DNA of 64,000 nt. It comes from Listeria fleischmannii subsp. fleischmannii LU2006-1 (lineage in GTDB: Bacteria; Bacillota; Bacilli; Lactobacillales; Listeriaceae). Made by a program: the position numbers and the translations under genes. Positions 1 through 8,882 of this stretch are shown in pieces. How positions within the stretch are numbered: the first letter of the stretch is position 1; every line of letters starts with the position of its first letter. The notes under the pieces were generated by a model, which saw nothing but the letters and a program-made list of their open reading frames with translations, made no database searches and had not been told where the DNA came from. The stretch spans positions 1 to 64,000 of the forward strand of contig NZ_ALWW01000010.1 of NCBI RefSeq assembly GCF_000344175.1. The letters run 5' to 3'.

Positions 1-40
1 TTGTCCTTCGAATCCAGTAACCGCCCCAAACCCCCGGAAC

Positions 41-772
41 TCAAAATAACGGCACAAAACGAAACGGACCAGAAAGCATTTCCGTAAGCCCCAAACAATA
101 ATCAGACCACTTTAACATCTTCGGTTGGTTTAAACTGTTGTCGTCTATGTAGTAGTCAATTTTATGAAATAGCGACACCTTCATACGGTCCGCTGCACGC
201 CAATCTAAGAAAAAACCACGCTTATACTTCCGTAAGATGTCCTCATCCACATTCGTGTCGTTCCAATTCCCCATCTCCAAAGAACGCATTCTTTTCTGGA
301 TTTCAAAGCGCGCCACATCCACATAAACGGTAAGATCAGCTTCAGCCGCTAAACTAGCCCCCGTCCCGTAAATAATCGTAAGTGGCTTTTTCGAATGGGC
401 CACTTTAAGACGCAGCTCCGCTAAACGCTCCTTTTCAAAATAGTCTTCAAGTGTAATCGGCGCCATCCTTCCAAAAACCCGGTCCTCCGTAATGATCATA
501 TCGAATTTACGCCGAATTTCCTCCCCCGATAACGCGAATTTATCGGCAAAAATCAGTTCTGCCTCTGTAAAATGATTTTCTAAAGCCTGCTTAATCAGTT
601 CCATGCGAACGCCTGGATACCCTTCGATTACGAGTACCGCATTCGCTTTGTTAAGTTTCAAAACAGCACTCGAAAGCTCGTTTAAAATAGCTTCAAATCC
701 CGTCCACGTTAAAAATTCTCCTTTTACCCGAAAAGTCGGGTTTTGGTCATATGTTGCTTTATTTTGCCCCAA
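41..772 (-). CDS. N-terminal part of a class I mannose-6-phosphate isomerase-like protein, ending at an in-frame TGA
   Basis: 243 codons from a TTG start preceded by a strong GGAGG ribosome site about 8 bases upstream. The N-terminal region resembles a nucleotide-binding fold (VLVIEGYPGVRM, a degenerate P-loop) as found in front of the isomerase domain of some long Firmicute mannose-6-phosphate isomerase-like proteins. The reading ends in GPFRFVPLF and then TGA, but the same frame stays open to the window edge and reads VPGVWGGYWIRR, which looks like the WGG motif that opens the phosphomannose isomerase domain. The gene may therefore be interrupted by a nonsense codon. It lies downstream of the PTS operon, separated by a terminator. 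Family assignment is from recall of similar proteins and is moderate. Confidence 0.5.
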   Translation of the reverse strand: MGQNKATYDQNPTFRVKGEFLTWTGFEAILNELSSAVLKLNKANAVLVIEGYPGVRMELIKQALENHFTEAELIFADKFALSGEEIRRKFDMIITEDRVFGRMAPITLEDYFEKERLAELRLKVAHSKKPLTIIYGTGASLAAEADLTVYVDVARFEIQKRMRSLEMGNWNDTNVDEDILRKYKRGFFLDWRAADRMKVSLFHKIDYYIDDNSLNQPKMLKWSDYCLGLTEMLSGPFRFVPLF

Positions 773-910
773 TACCGACGCCTCCTTCCATTTATGCTTT
801 CAGTATAAGAATTTATGCTTTCCTAAACAATCCTTTTTCCAAAGAACGAAAACCATTTCCGCAGTAAGAAAAAAAAGGACTATTTTTCGTGCTCCCTTTT
901 CACGGCAACC

Positions 911-942
911 AAAAAAAGCCGCTACATCCTGTAACGACTTTT
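911..942 (-). terminator. Intrinsic terminator of the PTS/aldolase operon
   Basis: Read on the minus strand, a GTCGTTAC / GTAGCGGC stem with two G-U pairs is followed by seven T. It sits just after the stop of the last small gene of the operon. Confidence 0.7.
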
Positions 943-946
943 AAAA

Positions 947-1144
947 TTAACGCTTTTCACTTCTCTCGTCCAGTAACTCACGAAAGCTTTTATTTTTTCG
1001 GGGATATTTTTTTCGATAAAGGGTTTGGGTAATCACAGCTAAAATTAAGGCAATAAACATGATAAGCATAGACTTTGAAATCGTAGCGACAAGTAAAAGC
1101 GCTGCACTGCTAAAAATTCCAATATTTACAAAGTAGGAAGTCAT
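947..1144 (-). CDS. Small membrane protein of unknown function
   Basis: A 65-residue product with two hydrophobic segments (about residues 3-20 and 22-40) followed by a basic, charged tail (RKKYPRKNK...DERSEKR). The ATG at 1144 is chosen over one six bases upstream because GGAGG lies 7 bases before it. It begins 2 bases after the aldolase stop, so it belongs to the sugar PTS operon as its last gene. I do not recognise a family. The topology suggests a small inner-membrane accessory protein; no function is claimed. Confidence 0.65.
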   Translation of the reverse strand: MTSYFVNIGIFSSAALLLVATISKSMLIMFIALILAVITQTLYRKKYPRKNKSFRELLDERSEKR

Positions 1145-1146
1145 TA

Positions 1147-1797
1147 TCATTCCTCCAAATTATAATTTAATTCTGGTTCTTCTGTTAAGGTATGGATGTG
1201 AAGCGCATCAAACACCATAGCTTTTTGTGCGACGTAAGCATTATATTCAATCCGCTCTAATAAATCGTAGGCTTTATGAAGAGAGGTTTCGAGAACGACA
1301 ATGCCGTGTTTATTAAGTAGACTCGCGCTAGGAACTGCCTTATCTCTAAGGTTGACTACATGCTTTCGAACAATTTCTGCGAGCTCTTTACTTGTTGCGG
1401 GGGCAAATTCGAGTGTTTGAATACGCCCAATTTTTTGCGTTGCCTCGGTTAAATTGGGTAAATCGATTCCGAGTGTTGCAAACAACATCGATTCTTTAGG
1501 GTGCGCATGTAACACACAGCCAATTTCTGGATTTTCATTATAACAAGCTCGGTGTAAATTGATTTCTCGCGTTACTTTTCCGTCGCCTTCTACTACTTCA
1601 TTTTTTTGATCTACAACTAAAATTTCATACGGGGACAGCTGGCATAATTTGGCTTGGCTCATTAAAGTTGGTGTCATAATAATATGCTCCTCGTTCATTT
1701 TAACAGAGACATTTCCCCCTGCCGCATTCGTTTCAAAACGATCAAACATCGTTTTAACAATTTTCGCTAAATCTTGACGTTCTTTTTCATATAACAT
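1147..1797 (-). CDS. Class II aldolase (L-fuculose-phosphate aldolase family)
   Basis: 216 residues, normal for the FucA/AraD family of zinc-dependent aldolases that cleave or epimerise sugar phosphates. The metal-binding pattern is visible as VLHAHPKESM (two His) with a later conserved His in NKHGIVV. The start ATG overlaps the stop of the preceding kinase gene by one base (TAATG), so the two are translationally coupled. In this operon it would act on the phosphorylated product of the galactitol-type PTS and the PfkB kinase, giving triose phosphates. The exact substrate cannot be read from the sequence. It corresponds in order to lmo2094 of L. monocytogenes, from recall. Confidence 0.85.
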   Translation of the reverse strand: MLYEKERQDLAKIVKTMFDRFETNAAGGNVSVKMNEEHIIMTPTLMSQAKLCQLSPYEILVVDQKNEVVEGDGKVTREINLHRACYNENPEIGCVLHAHPKESMLFATLGIDLPNLTEATQKIGRIQTLEFAPATSKELAEIVRKHVVNLRDKAVPSASLLNKHGIVVLETSLHKAYDLLERIEYNAYVAQKAMVFDALHIHTLTEEPELNYNLEE

Positions 1798-2729
1798 TAC
1801 ATTCCCTCCACTTCAATAATTGAAATTTCTTTTTTAAAATGCTCCACTTCTTCTAGGCTAAAAGTCGAGCTGTCCATATACTGCACTTTACTTGCTGCTA
1901 CGCTGGTCGCTTTTCGAATAACTTCTTCAATACTTAAATTTTCAAAAAGTCCTGCTATAAACCCGCCAACGAATGCATCTCCTGCTCCAGTATCACTTTT
2001 TTCCGTCACTTGTGGCGCTATTACACGATAAATTTTATTGTTATGGGCGACATAAGATCCTTTTTTCCCAAGCGAGACAACGAAATAACGAATTTTCCCC
2101 ATTAGTAAACGAATATTTTGAAGAACATCCTCATTTGCCTTATGCCCCAATATTTTGACTTCTTCTTCATTTGGTTTTAAGAAATCCACACCATTTTTGG
2201 CAGCATAGAGCAAAAATTCACCAGATAAATCGCAAGCAAGGAAAGCTCCTGTCTCTTTTACGGCTGAAAATAACGTTTTAAAGTCGTCAAGCGTAAATTC
2301 TGGTGGCGGTGAACCCGCAATGACTACATAATCGTCTTTTTGAACCCTTTCTTTTATGAAAAAAAGGAGTTTTTCTTTGTTCTTCTGGCTAACTGTAAAA
2401 CCAGCTTCCGGCATCATCGTACTACCGCTTGACGTCTCGCTAATGACAACAAAGCATTCACGTGTCCATTTTGCCGGCTCAACAAAAAAGCAGTGGGAAA
2501 TAGCTCGCTTGTTTAAAATATCCAAAAACTCTGGTCGATTTTGTTCACCGATAAAGCCTAGTGCCAAATTAGGAATGTGATATTGATTTAATACGTGAGA
2601 AACATGAAGGCCTTTCCCGCCGCAATCAAATTCTGTACGCACCACCCGATTCGTCTTTCGTTTTTCTAATTCCCCGCGAATAAAAAGCAGTCTGTCAATT
2701 GCTGGATTTAGTGTAATTGTATAAATCAT
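1797..2729 (-). CDS. PfkB-family 1-phosphofructokinase / tagatose-6-phosphate kinase
   Basis: 310 residues. It begins MIYTITLNPAIDRLLF, typical of FruK/LacC kinases, has the N-terminal FDCGGKGLHVS motif and the C-terminal DTGAGDAFVGGF signature, where the Asp is the catalytic base and the GAGD forms the anion hole. It phosphorylates a sugar phosphate with ATP in the cytoplasm. The start overlaps the IIC stop by 4 bases and the end overlaps the aldolase start, so it is an internal gene of the PTS operon. The likely substrate is the 1- or 6-phosphate of the sugar imported by the neighbouring PTS. A second paralogue (fruK) lies at 8879. Confidence 0.88.
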   Translation of the reverse strand: MIYTITLNPAIDRLLFIRGELEKRKTNRVVRTEFDCGGKGLHVSHVLNQYHIPNLALGFIGEQNRPEFLDILNKRAISHCFFVEPAKWTRECFVVISETSSGSTMMPEAGFTVSQKNKEKLLFFIKERVQKDDYVVIAGSPPPEFTLDDFKTLFSAVKETGAFLACDLSGEFLLYAAKNGVDFLKPNEEEVKILGHKANEDVLQNIRLLMGKIRYFVVSLGKKGSYVAHNNKIYRVIAPQVTEKSDTGAGDAFVGGFIAGLFENLSIEEVIRKATSVAASKVQYMDSSTFSLEEVEHFKKEISIIEVEGM

Positions 2730-4090
2730 TTTACATCCGCCTCTTCAAATTGTCGCGTTCGTTTTTTCATAACTTTTAAATAGAAAATAAGAAGAATTAG
2801 CCAACCTACTACTAAAACGAGTCCAATGACAGTGGGTTTTGTAGCTTCCGCCATAATAAACCGAAAAACCGGATATTCCAGTGTACTCCATGTGATTTCT
2901 TGACCTGGTTTTAACGAAATCGCACCTGTGGAACGGGCAAGTTTTGTAATAGTATCTGCAAAAAAAGTTGCGACATATAAAAATACCGGCGTGGTAATAA
3001 TGCCAAGAATCGTCATACGTAGCAAATTCCCGCCTGTTACAACAAGGGCTGGTGCGCATAGAGAAATATTTAAAATACCCGCAAATGGCAATACACCGTT
3101 GCCTGGTAAAATGAATGAAAAGAGTAAGGTCACCGGTACCATAATGACAACCGCTACCCAAACTTCACTACAACCAGCGAGTATCGGCCAATCCAGCCCA
3201 ATAAATAATTCTCGATTTTTAAATTTCTTTTTCATAAATTCCGATATCCCGTCAGAAAGCGGAGATAGGGCTTGCATAAACAGTTTAGCAACCATCGGAA
3301 ATAAAGTGAGAGCCGCAGCAGACTGCATAGCGAGCATCAAGATTTTAGGAACATCATACCCCGCCGCAATCCCGAGAAGACCACCAATAATAAACCCCAT
3401 CACGTGATTTTCCGCGAAAATACCAATTTTTTCTTTTAACGCATTAGCATCCATATCTTTTCGTAAAACGGGGATTTTCTTAAGCAGCCAATCAAAAGGC
3501 ATTAAGAATACGCAAAAGATCATCATTCCGTGTGAAACCGTCACGCCTGGAATACCGTTTAACTCCTGAATTTGCCGCTGGTTGGCATCGCTTAAAAGTA
3601 ACTCAACCACAATTTGAATCCCTGCTACTAAAAAGGCCAGATAATAATTTTGAGTCACCCCATAAATAAGAACGGCCGTTAAAATTTTGCCCCAAACATT
3701 CCATAAATCTACGTTTAATGTCTTAGTACGGTTTAAAATTAGCATAAGCGCATTAATTCCGAGTTGAACCGGAAACATCAAAAAGGCAAGTGGCCATGCC
3801 CAAGCAAGCGTAGCCATCGAAGTCCATCCGCCGTCTAAAATGGTCAGACCAATACCCGTCCGCTCGGCAAGACTTTGAGCGGCTGGTGTCAGCGCTTCAA
3901 TCATAAAGCCAATAACAATATTCATCCCAAGAAAGGCAACACCTAAAATAATACCCGCACTAAACGCATCACGTGCTTTCATACGAACAATTAAACCAAT
4001 GATAATCATCAAAGCTGGAACAAAAACGGCTGCTCCCAAATTTAAAACAAACTGTATGACATTTTGTAAGGAATCCATTTCCTTCAACAC
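2726..4090 (-). CDS. PTS galactitol-type IIC permease
   Basis: 454 residues, almost entirely hydrophobic with about ten to twelve membrane segments. It matches the GatC/SgcC group of PTS IIC proteins in length and in motifs such as GLDWPILAGCSEVW and FAENHVMGFIIGG. It forms the transmembrane channel of the sugar PTS; the sugar is phosphorylated by the adjacent IIB and IIA. It lies between the IIB gene upstream and the kinase gene downstream, with a 4-base overlap to the kinase. It corresponds by order to lmo2096. The actual sugar is unknown; galactitol-family IICs also carry other hexitols and pentitols. Confidence 0.87.
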   Translation of the reverse strand: MLKEMDSLQNVIQFVLNLGAAVFVPALMIIIGLIVRMKARDAFSAGIILGVAFLGMNIVIGFMIEALTPAAQSLAERTGIGLTILDGGWTSMATLAWAWPLAFLMFPVQLGINALMLILNRTKTLNVDLWNVWGKILTAVLIYGVTQNYYLAFLVAGIQIVVELLLSDANQRQIQELNGIPGVTVSHGMMIFCVFLMPFDWLLKKIPVLRKDMDANALKEKIGIFAENHVMGFIIGGLLGIAAGYDVPKILMLAMQSAAALTLFPMVAKLFMQALSPLSDGISEFMKKKFKNRELFIGLDWPILAGCSEVWVAVVIMVPVTLLFSFILPGNGVLPFAGILNISLCAPALVVTGGNLLRMTILGIITTPVFLYVATFFADTITKLARSTGAISLKPGQEITWSTLEYPVFRFIMAEATKPTVIGLVLVVGWLILLIFYLKVMKKRTRQFEEADVK

Positions 4091-4105
4091 TCCCCTCGTT
4101 CATTT

Positions 4106-4382
4106 TTATTTTAAGGCGGCTAGTAACTTTGTTGTCTCTTCTTCCATCCCCATCCCTGTTAAAAAGGCAATCCCATTTAAAGTAGGAATATCAAATGTTT
4201 TATTCGCTTTCGTTATCGCAATATACACATCGCTCGTTTTAATATGTTGCTCGAGTGATTTAATATCCACCGCTTCCACAACAGCCACTACACCTTTTTT
4301 CTTTTAAAATACGCTCTACTTTTGAAGCGACCGTTTGGCTTGTTGCAACGCCTGATCCACAAGCTACAATGACTTTTTTCAT
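4106..4382 (-). pseudogene. PTS galactitol-type IIB, frameshifted
   Basis: The ATG at 4382 is followed by MKKVIVACGSGVATSQ, the start of a GatB-type IIB with the phosphorylatable Cys in the P-loop ACGSGVATS. After about 28 codons the frame is lost. The rest of the protein (VVAVVEAVDIKSLEQH... to ALK, stop at 4106) reads in the next frame. The switch is at a run of six A (minus strand) near 4300. With five A the product would be an unbroken protein of about 91 residues, the normal IIB size. All other operon members are intact, so a sequencing indel is as likely as real inactivation. GGAGG lies 9 bases before the start. Confidence 0.85.
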
Positions 4383-4387
4383 TATCT

Positions 4388-4855
4388 TCATCCTCCAAAT
4401 TGATTTTTTAAAAAGCGCACCATTTCGCGTTTATCTTGAAACTGGCTGAGCCTTTTTGAAAATGTTTCATCTGCAAATTTTTCCATAATTTTGGCTAAAA
4501 GTGGCACTTGATTTTGCGGTTCCTGAATACCTAAAATAAAAATCATTTTCACATTAATTTTTTTGTCCGTTGTCCCCATCTGAATAAATGGAATAGCTTC
4601 CTCTAATTTACTAACAAACACAAAAGGCTTTTTCACATGGCAAACATCCGTATGCGGAATCGCAATTTGAATCGAGTTCATCATAAGACCCGTTGGAAAG
4701 GCCTTCTCCCGCTCGACAATGGCGCGAAAAAAAGAACGTTCCACAAATCCTCCATCCTCTAAAATTGTGGCAGCAAGGCTAAAAAAGTTTTGCTGATTTG
4801 TCGCAATTTGCCCCATCATGGTGTTTTCTTCTTGAAATAAATCGGCGTACTCCAA
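4388..4855 (-). CDS. PTS EIIA, fructose/mannitol (type 2) family
   Basis: About 155 residues with the PTS EIIA type-2 fold. The phospho-accepting His is in IQIAIPHTDVCHV, and the segment PTGLMMNS upstream of it is typical. It takes phosphate from HPr and passes it to the IIB Cys. A TTG at 4855 is taken as the start because GGGGGTGA lies just upstream within the end of the regulator gene; the open frame extends a few codons further without a usable ribosome site. It belongs to the operon with the regulator (upstream) and IIB (downstream, 6 bases after the stop). Confidence 0.82.
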   Translation of the reverse strand: MEYADLFQEENTMMGQIATNQQNFFSLAATILEDGGFVERSFFRAIVEREKAFPTGLMMNSIQIAIPHTDVCHVKKPFVFVSKLEEAIPFIQMGTTDKKINVKMIFILGIQEPQNQVPLLAKIMEKFADETFSKRLSQFQDKREMVRFLKNQFGG

Positions 4856-4859
4856 CACT

Positions 4860-6857
4860 TCACCCCCTATCAATCAGTTCGTACAACTCATTTTCACTTG
4901 ATGCCGATAAAACTAATTCCCGTTTTTTTTCGTCTAAAAAAAGCTCGTTTAATTTTAAAAGAAGTGAAATATGGTCATTTTTTTCAGATGGCGCAAGAGC
5001 AACCACAATATCTACTTCCTTCCCACTAGGCGTTTCAACTAGCGTGTCTAAACGAATAATTTGAATATCCGCGTTTAAAACGCCATCACTTGGCCTAGCA
5101 TGCGGCAAATAAATATTGGGTCCAATCATCATCGTTTCATAGTGATTATAAAAATGAGCGCTACAGGTTTCGACATAATGCAGCGTTACCGACCCCCGTT
5201 TTAAAAGCGGCTTAAACGCTTCCAGTACGACAGAATCAAATGTTACCCCTTCTAAAAAGCTAATTTGTTCTTCAAAAATGGCCATTTTCTTCGGCGTCTT
5301 TTCAATCACCGGCTTTTTCATAAAAAATTGATTTAATCGCTTTTCAACAAAAGAATGTTTTTCAGTTGGAATAGCCTCTTTTAAAATCGCCATAAGTTCT
5401 TTTGTCCGCATGCCTTCATTAAGTAAAATGGTTTGTTCTAGCTCTCGTCGTAACTTTTTCCGTTCAAAATCCCCTAAAATCGGAGGAACAATAAAAACTT
5501 TCGCCTGACTTTGAACAGGGACAGTCGTAAAAATAAAATCAAGATTTCCTTCCACCTCTGAGAGTTGTCTAACCGCATAAGCACCTTTAAAATCAATCGT
5601 TGGGAACATTAATTTCAAATTTTCAATTAATAATTTTGAAATAGATGTCCCACTTTGACATAAGACCACCGCAGAAAAAATGGGTTCAACAGATGCCTCT
5701 TCTTGGTACATCCAAGCAAGTACAATCATTGATAAAAGGACCATTTCCTCTTCCGCCCATTCATGCCCTACAAGTTGTTCAAATGGGCGTGCTGCTTTTT
5801 TCACTAGTTGAAAAGTTGTAAAATGTTCAGCTTTAAATTGTTCAACAAGTGGATTCTCAATTTGAAAGCCAAGTAAATTGCGATATATTGCAGGTCGAAT
5901 ATGAAGTAATACTTTTTCTTTAAACTGGTGTTTATGGGCAAATTCAGTTGCAAAATAAAATTCGAGTCGCTGAATAAATTCGGTTGTCGCCTCTGTCATT
6001 TCGTCACTTTCCGAAAGATAAAGGACGGATTCTAACAAACTAGAAGCCAAAATTTGTAACGCGAGGTATAAATAATCGGCCTCGGATAAAAAATCGTAAC
6101 CCCAAAACATTTCTTTAATTACCGGGTATTCTTTCGTATTTTTAAGGTCATAATGTTGTAATTGAAAAGACCAGTCTTCTCTTAAAACTTCCGTTCGCTT
6201 CATGGTTCCAACTAACATATACGGAAGAACTTCTAGTTGCTCGTCGGTAAATGTTACTTGCAGCCGCTTTTCTACACTTTCTAGCCTTTTTTTCAAAAGA
6301 AAAGTTTCACTTAGTGTAATTAAATTTTTTTCATCGAGAATAAATTTTCCATAGGGCAATTTTATGACTTCACGTAAAATTTCGGCGAGTTGATTTCGAA
6401 TTGAAAACTCTGTGCCGCTTATGGCATAGCCTTCTTTTCGTGAGTATTTGAGTAGAATTCGTTTTTGGCTTAAATAATCTCGAATCCATTTCACGTCACT
6501 TAAAACGGTATTTTTGCTGACATACACGTAATCGGCTAATGCTTTAAGCGATAAAAATCTTGGCTTCATTAGCAGTTGAATTAAAACGAGCTGCCTCCTA
6601 AGTTTAACTTCATAGTAAGGAAATAAGCGCACTTCTAACGTTGTTAATAGGCGGTAGCAATCCATGCGGCTTTGTTCTGTGACTAAAATAGTGCCTTCAC
6701 TTATAAAAATTTTTTCTTGCTGTAGTAGATGGTTGATTTTTACAATTTGTTTCCGTAGTTCAACTTCTGAAAGTCGAAAACGTTTGGCTACTACTGCAAA
6801 ATCCATGTTTTCATGTAATAAAAGATAGATGATGAGTTCTTTCGTTTCTTGTTCCAT
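4860..6857 (-). CDS. BglG/MtlR-type transcriptional regulator with PRD, IIB and EIIA domains
   Basis: 665 residues. Order: N-terminal winged-helix region (about 1-165), two PTS regulation domains (about 175-390), a IIB-like domain with the Cys in AVVLCQSGTSISK near residue 400, and a C-terminal EIIA-like domain with the phospho-His in IYLPHARPSDG near residue 585. It senses the phosphorylation state of the PTS and activates the operon it heads. It has MtlR/LicR architecture rather than that of a short RNA antiterminator. It is the first gene of the PTS operon and corresponds by order to lmo2099. The ATG has a GGAGGG site 7 bases upstream. Confidence 0.85.
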   Translation of the reverse strand: MEQETKELIIYLLLHENMDFAVVAKRFRLSEVELRKQIVKINHLLQQEKIFISEGTILVTEQSRMDCYRLLTTLEVRLFPYYEVKLRRQLVLIQLLMKPRFLSLKALADYVYVSKNTVLSDVKWIRDYLSQKRILLKYSRKEGYAISGTEFSIRNQLAEILREVIKLPYGKFILDEKNLITLSETFLLKKRLESVEKRLQVTFTDEQLEVLPYMLVGTMKRTEVLREDWSFQLQHYDLKNTKEYPVIKEMFWGYDFLSEADYLYLALQILASSLLESVLYLSESDEMTEATTEFIQRLEFYFATEFAHKHQFKEKVLLHIRPAIYRNLLGFQIENPLVEQFKAEHFTTFQLVKKAARPFEQLVGHEWAEEEMVLLSMIVLAWMYQEEASVEPIFSAVVLCQSGTSISKLLIENLKLMFPTIDFKGAYAVRQLSEVEGNLDFIFTTVPVQSQAKVFIVPPILGDFERKKLRRELEQTILLNEGMRTKELMAILKEAIPTEKHSFVEKRLNQFFMKKPVIEKTPKKMAIFEEQISFLEGVTFDSVVLEAFKPLLKRGSVTLHYVETCSAHFYNHYETMMIGPNIYLPHARPSDGVLNADIQIIRLDTLVETPSGKEVDIVVALAPSEKNDHISLLLKLNELFLDEKKRELVLSASSENELYELIDRG

Positions 6858-6900
6858 CTACTTCCCTCCTCATACTTTAATAGTAAATGATAACCCTTTC

Positions 6901-6945
6901 ATAAAATTGCAAATCGATCACAACTTCAAATAAAGCGCTTTCTTT
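6901..6945 (-). promoter_or_regulatory. Probable promoter with overlapping cre (CcpA) site
   Basis: On the minus strand TTGAAG (6924-6929) and TTTTAT (6901-6906) are spaced 17 bases, upstream of the PTS regulator gene. The palindrome AAAGCGCTTT at 6931-6940 overlaps the upstream edge of the -35 and resembles a catabolite-responsive element. This fits CcpA repression of a secondary sugar PTS. The box match is partial. Confidence 0.45.
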
Positions 6946-6967
6946 TATTGTGATGAATAGTTGCTAC

Positions 6968-6998
6968 AAAAAAAAGCTAACACAAAAAATGTTAGCTT
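6968..6998 (-). terminator. Intrinsic terminator of the fru operon
   Basis: AAGCTAACA / TGTTAGCTT stem of 9 bp with a run of eight T on the minus strand, 16 bases after the fruA stop. Confidence 0.9.
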
Positions 6999-7013
6999 CG
7001 AAAGAAAATTCTA

Positions 7014-8882
7014 TTAGGCTTCTTTTGGTTTTTTCCAAAATCCGTAAATCAGTCCCGCAATGACCATACCAATTAGGATGGCGACAATAAACAGAATAGG
7101 TTTATTCGCAAGGGGTGCTACAAAAATACCACCGTGCGGAGCAGGTACATTAATAGTCCAAATTTGTGTTAGCGCACCCGCTATGGCCGAGCCTATTACC
7201 GAGGATGTGATAACGCGAAGTGGATCAGCGGCGGCAAACGGGATGGCCCCTTCTGTAATAAAGGAAAGACCTAAAATATAGTTGGTAATCCCTGCTTGTT
7301 TTTCTTGTTCTGTGAACTTACTTCTAAATAATGTGGTGGCAAGCGCGATAGCAAGCGGAGGTACCATCCCCCCAGCCATAACTGCGGCCATAAACGCACC
7401 GTCACCGGTTGAGGTGAAGACTCCTATTGCAAATGTATACGCGGCTTTATTGAACGGTCCACCCATATCAATGGCCATCATGCCACCGAGGACAAGTCCG
7501 AGGATAGCCGCATTGGCAGTACCTAGGCCTTCAAGTTGAGTGGTTAAAAAATCATTAATCACTTTGAAAATCGGATTGACAATGAAGTACATAAGTCCGC
7601 CCGTTATGAGCAGTCCAAATACTGGGTAAAGTAAAATCGGTTTTAATCCGTCAAGTGAACGAGGCATGCCCGCGAACACTTTTTTTAATCCTAAAACGAT
7701 ATAACCGGCTAGGAAACCAGCTGCTAATCCGCCTAGGAATCCAGCACCTGTCGTGTAAGCCATCAAACCACCGACCATACCAGGCATTAAACCAGGACGA
7801 TCTGCGATACTGCTCGCGATAAAACCGGCTAAAATAGGGATAAGGAAGAGGAACGCTCCTGTTTTGTCACCTGAAATAGCTGATAACATTTGATAAACAG
7901 CACTATCTGGATAAAACTGTTCGATTAAGAACGAAATCGCCATTAAAATCCCGCCGCCAACAACAAATGGTAGCATGTGTGAAATTCCGTTCATTAAATC
8001 TTTATAAATTTTACTGCCGACAGAAACTTTTTCTGAAGACGCTTCTTCGCTTTTCACATGATCCGCATGAAAAACTGGGGCATCTTGTTTTAGAGCACGT
8101 TGAATTAATTCTTCCGGCTTACGAATCCCATCACTTACAGGTGTTTCAAGTACATGTTTGCCGTCAAAACGCGCCATTTCCACGTTTTTATCGGCTGCTA
8201 CAATAACACCAGATGCTCGTTCAATTTCATCAGCCGTTAAGCGATGTTTGACACCTTCAGAACCATTTGTTTCTACGCGAATCGAAACGCCCATTTCCTT
8301 CGCTTTATTTTTAAGTGCATCTTCTGCCATATACGTATGGGCAATACCAGTCGGGCAAGCCGTAACCGCTACAACAAACTGATCGCTATCTGTTGCTTTC
8401 TCTTCTTCCGCCGATACCTCTTCACTCTCGCCTTGTTCTGCATCAAAAAGCGCAATCACTTCGTCTGGTGTTTTGGCTTCTTTAAGGCTTTTGACAAAAT
8501 CAGGATGTACGAGTAAGCGAGACAGTGCAGCTAAGGTTTCAAGGTGGGTTTCATTTGCCCCATCAGTCGCCGCAATCATGAAAAACAAATGCGCATCCGC
8601 GCCGTCTAGTGATTCATAGTCAAGTCCAGCCTCACTTTTAGCAAAAACAACGGTTGGTGTGTTTACCGCCTTTGTTTTCGCATGCGGCATCGCGATGCCT
8701 TCGCCAATTCCTGTTGAGCTCTCGCTTTCACGTTTCATAATTTCTTCTTTAAATAAAACAGGGTCGTTTAATTTACCGTTCTTATTTAAGGAATCTATCA
8801 TCTCATCAATGGCAGCTTCTTTCGTTCTTGCCTTTAGAGACATAATCATAACGTCTTTACTTAATAAATCCGTGATTTTCAT
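7014..8882 (-). CDS. fruA: PTS fructose transporter IIABC
   Basis: 622 residues with all three fructose PTS domains: IIA at about 1-145 (phospho-His in GIAMPHAKT near residue 66), a Glu/Ser-rich linker, IIB at about 165-265 (phospho-Cys in VTACPTGIAHTYMAE near residue 175) and IIC at about 285-615 with some nine membrane segments. It imports fructose as fructose 1-phosphate. It overlaps fruK by 4 bases (ATGA), and the fruR-fruK-fruA order is the classic fructose operon of Firmicutes. It ends at a clear terminator. It matches lmo2335 by family and order. Confidence 0.93.
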   Translation of the reverse strand: MKITDLLSKDVMIMSLKARTKEAAIDEMIDSLNKNGKLNDPVLFKEEIMKRESESSTGIGEGIAMPHAKTKAVNTPTVVFAKSEAGLDYESLDGADAHLFFMIAATDGANETHLETLAALSRLLVHPDFVKSLKEAKTPDEVIALFDAEQGESEEVSAEEEKATDSDQFVVAVTACPTGIAHTYMAEDALKNKAKEMGVSIRVETNGSEGVKHRLTADEIERASGVIVAADKNVEMARFDGKHVLETPVSDGIRKPEELIQRALKQDAPVFHADHVKSEEASSEKVSVGSKIYKDLMNGISHMLPFVVGGGILMAISFLIEQFYPDSAVYQMLSAISGDKTGAFLFLIPILAGFIASSIADRPGLMPGMVGGLMAYTTGAGFLGGLAAGFLAGYIVLGLKKVFAGMPRSLDGLKPILLYPVFGLLITGGLMYFIVNPIFKVINDFLTTQLEGLGTANAAILGLVLGGMMAIDMGGPFNKAAYTFAIGVFTSTGDGAFMAAVMAGGMVPPLAIALATTLFRSKFTEQEKQAGITNYILGLSFITEGAIPFAAADPLRVITSSVIGSAIAGALTQIWTINVPAPHGGIFVAPLANKPILFIVAILIGMVIAGLIYGFWKKPKEA

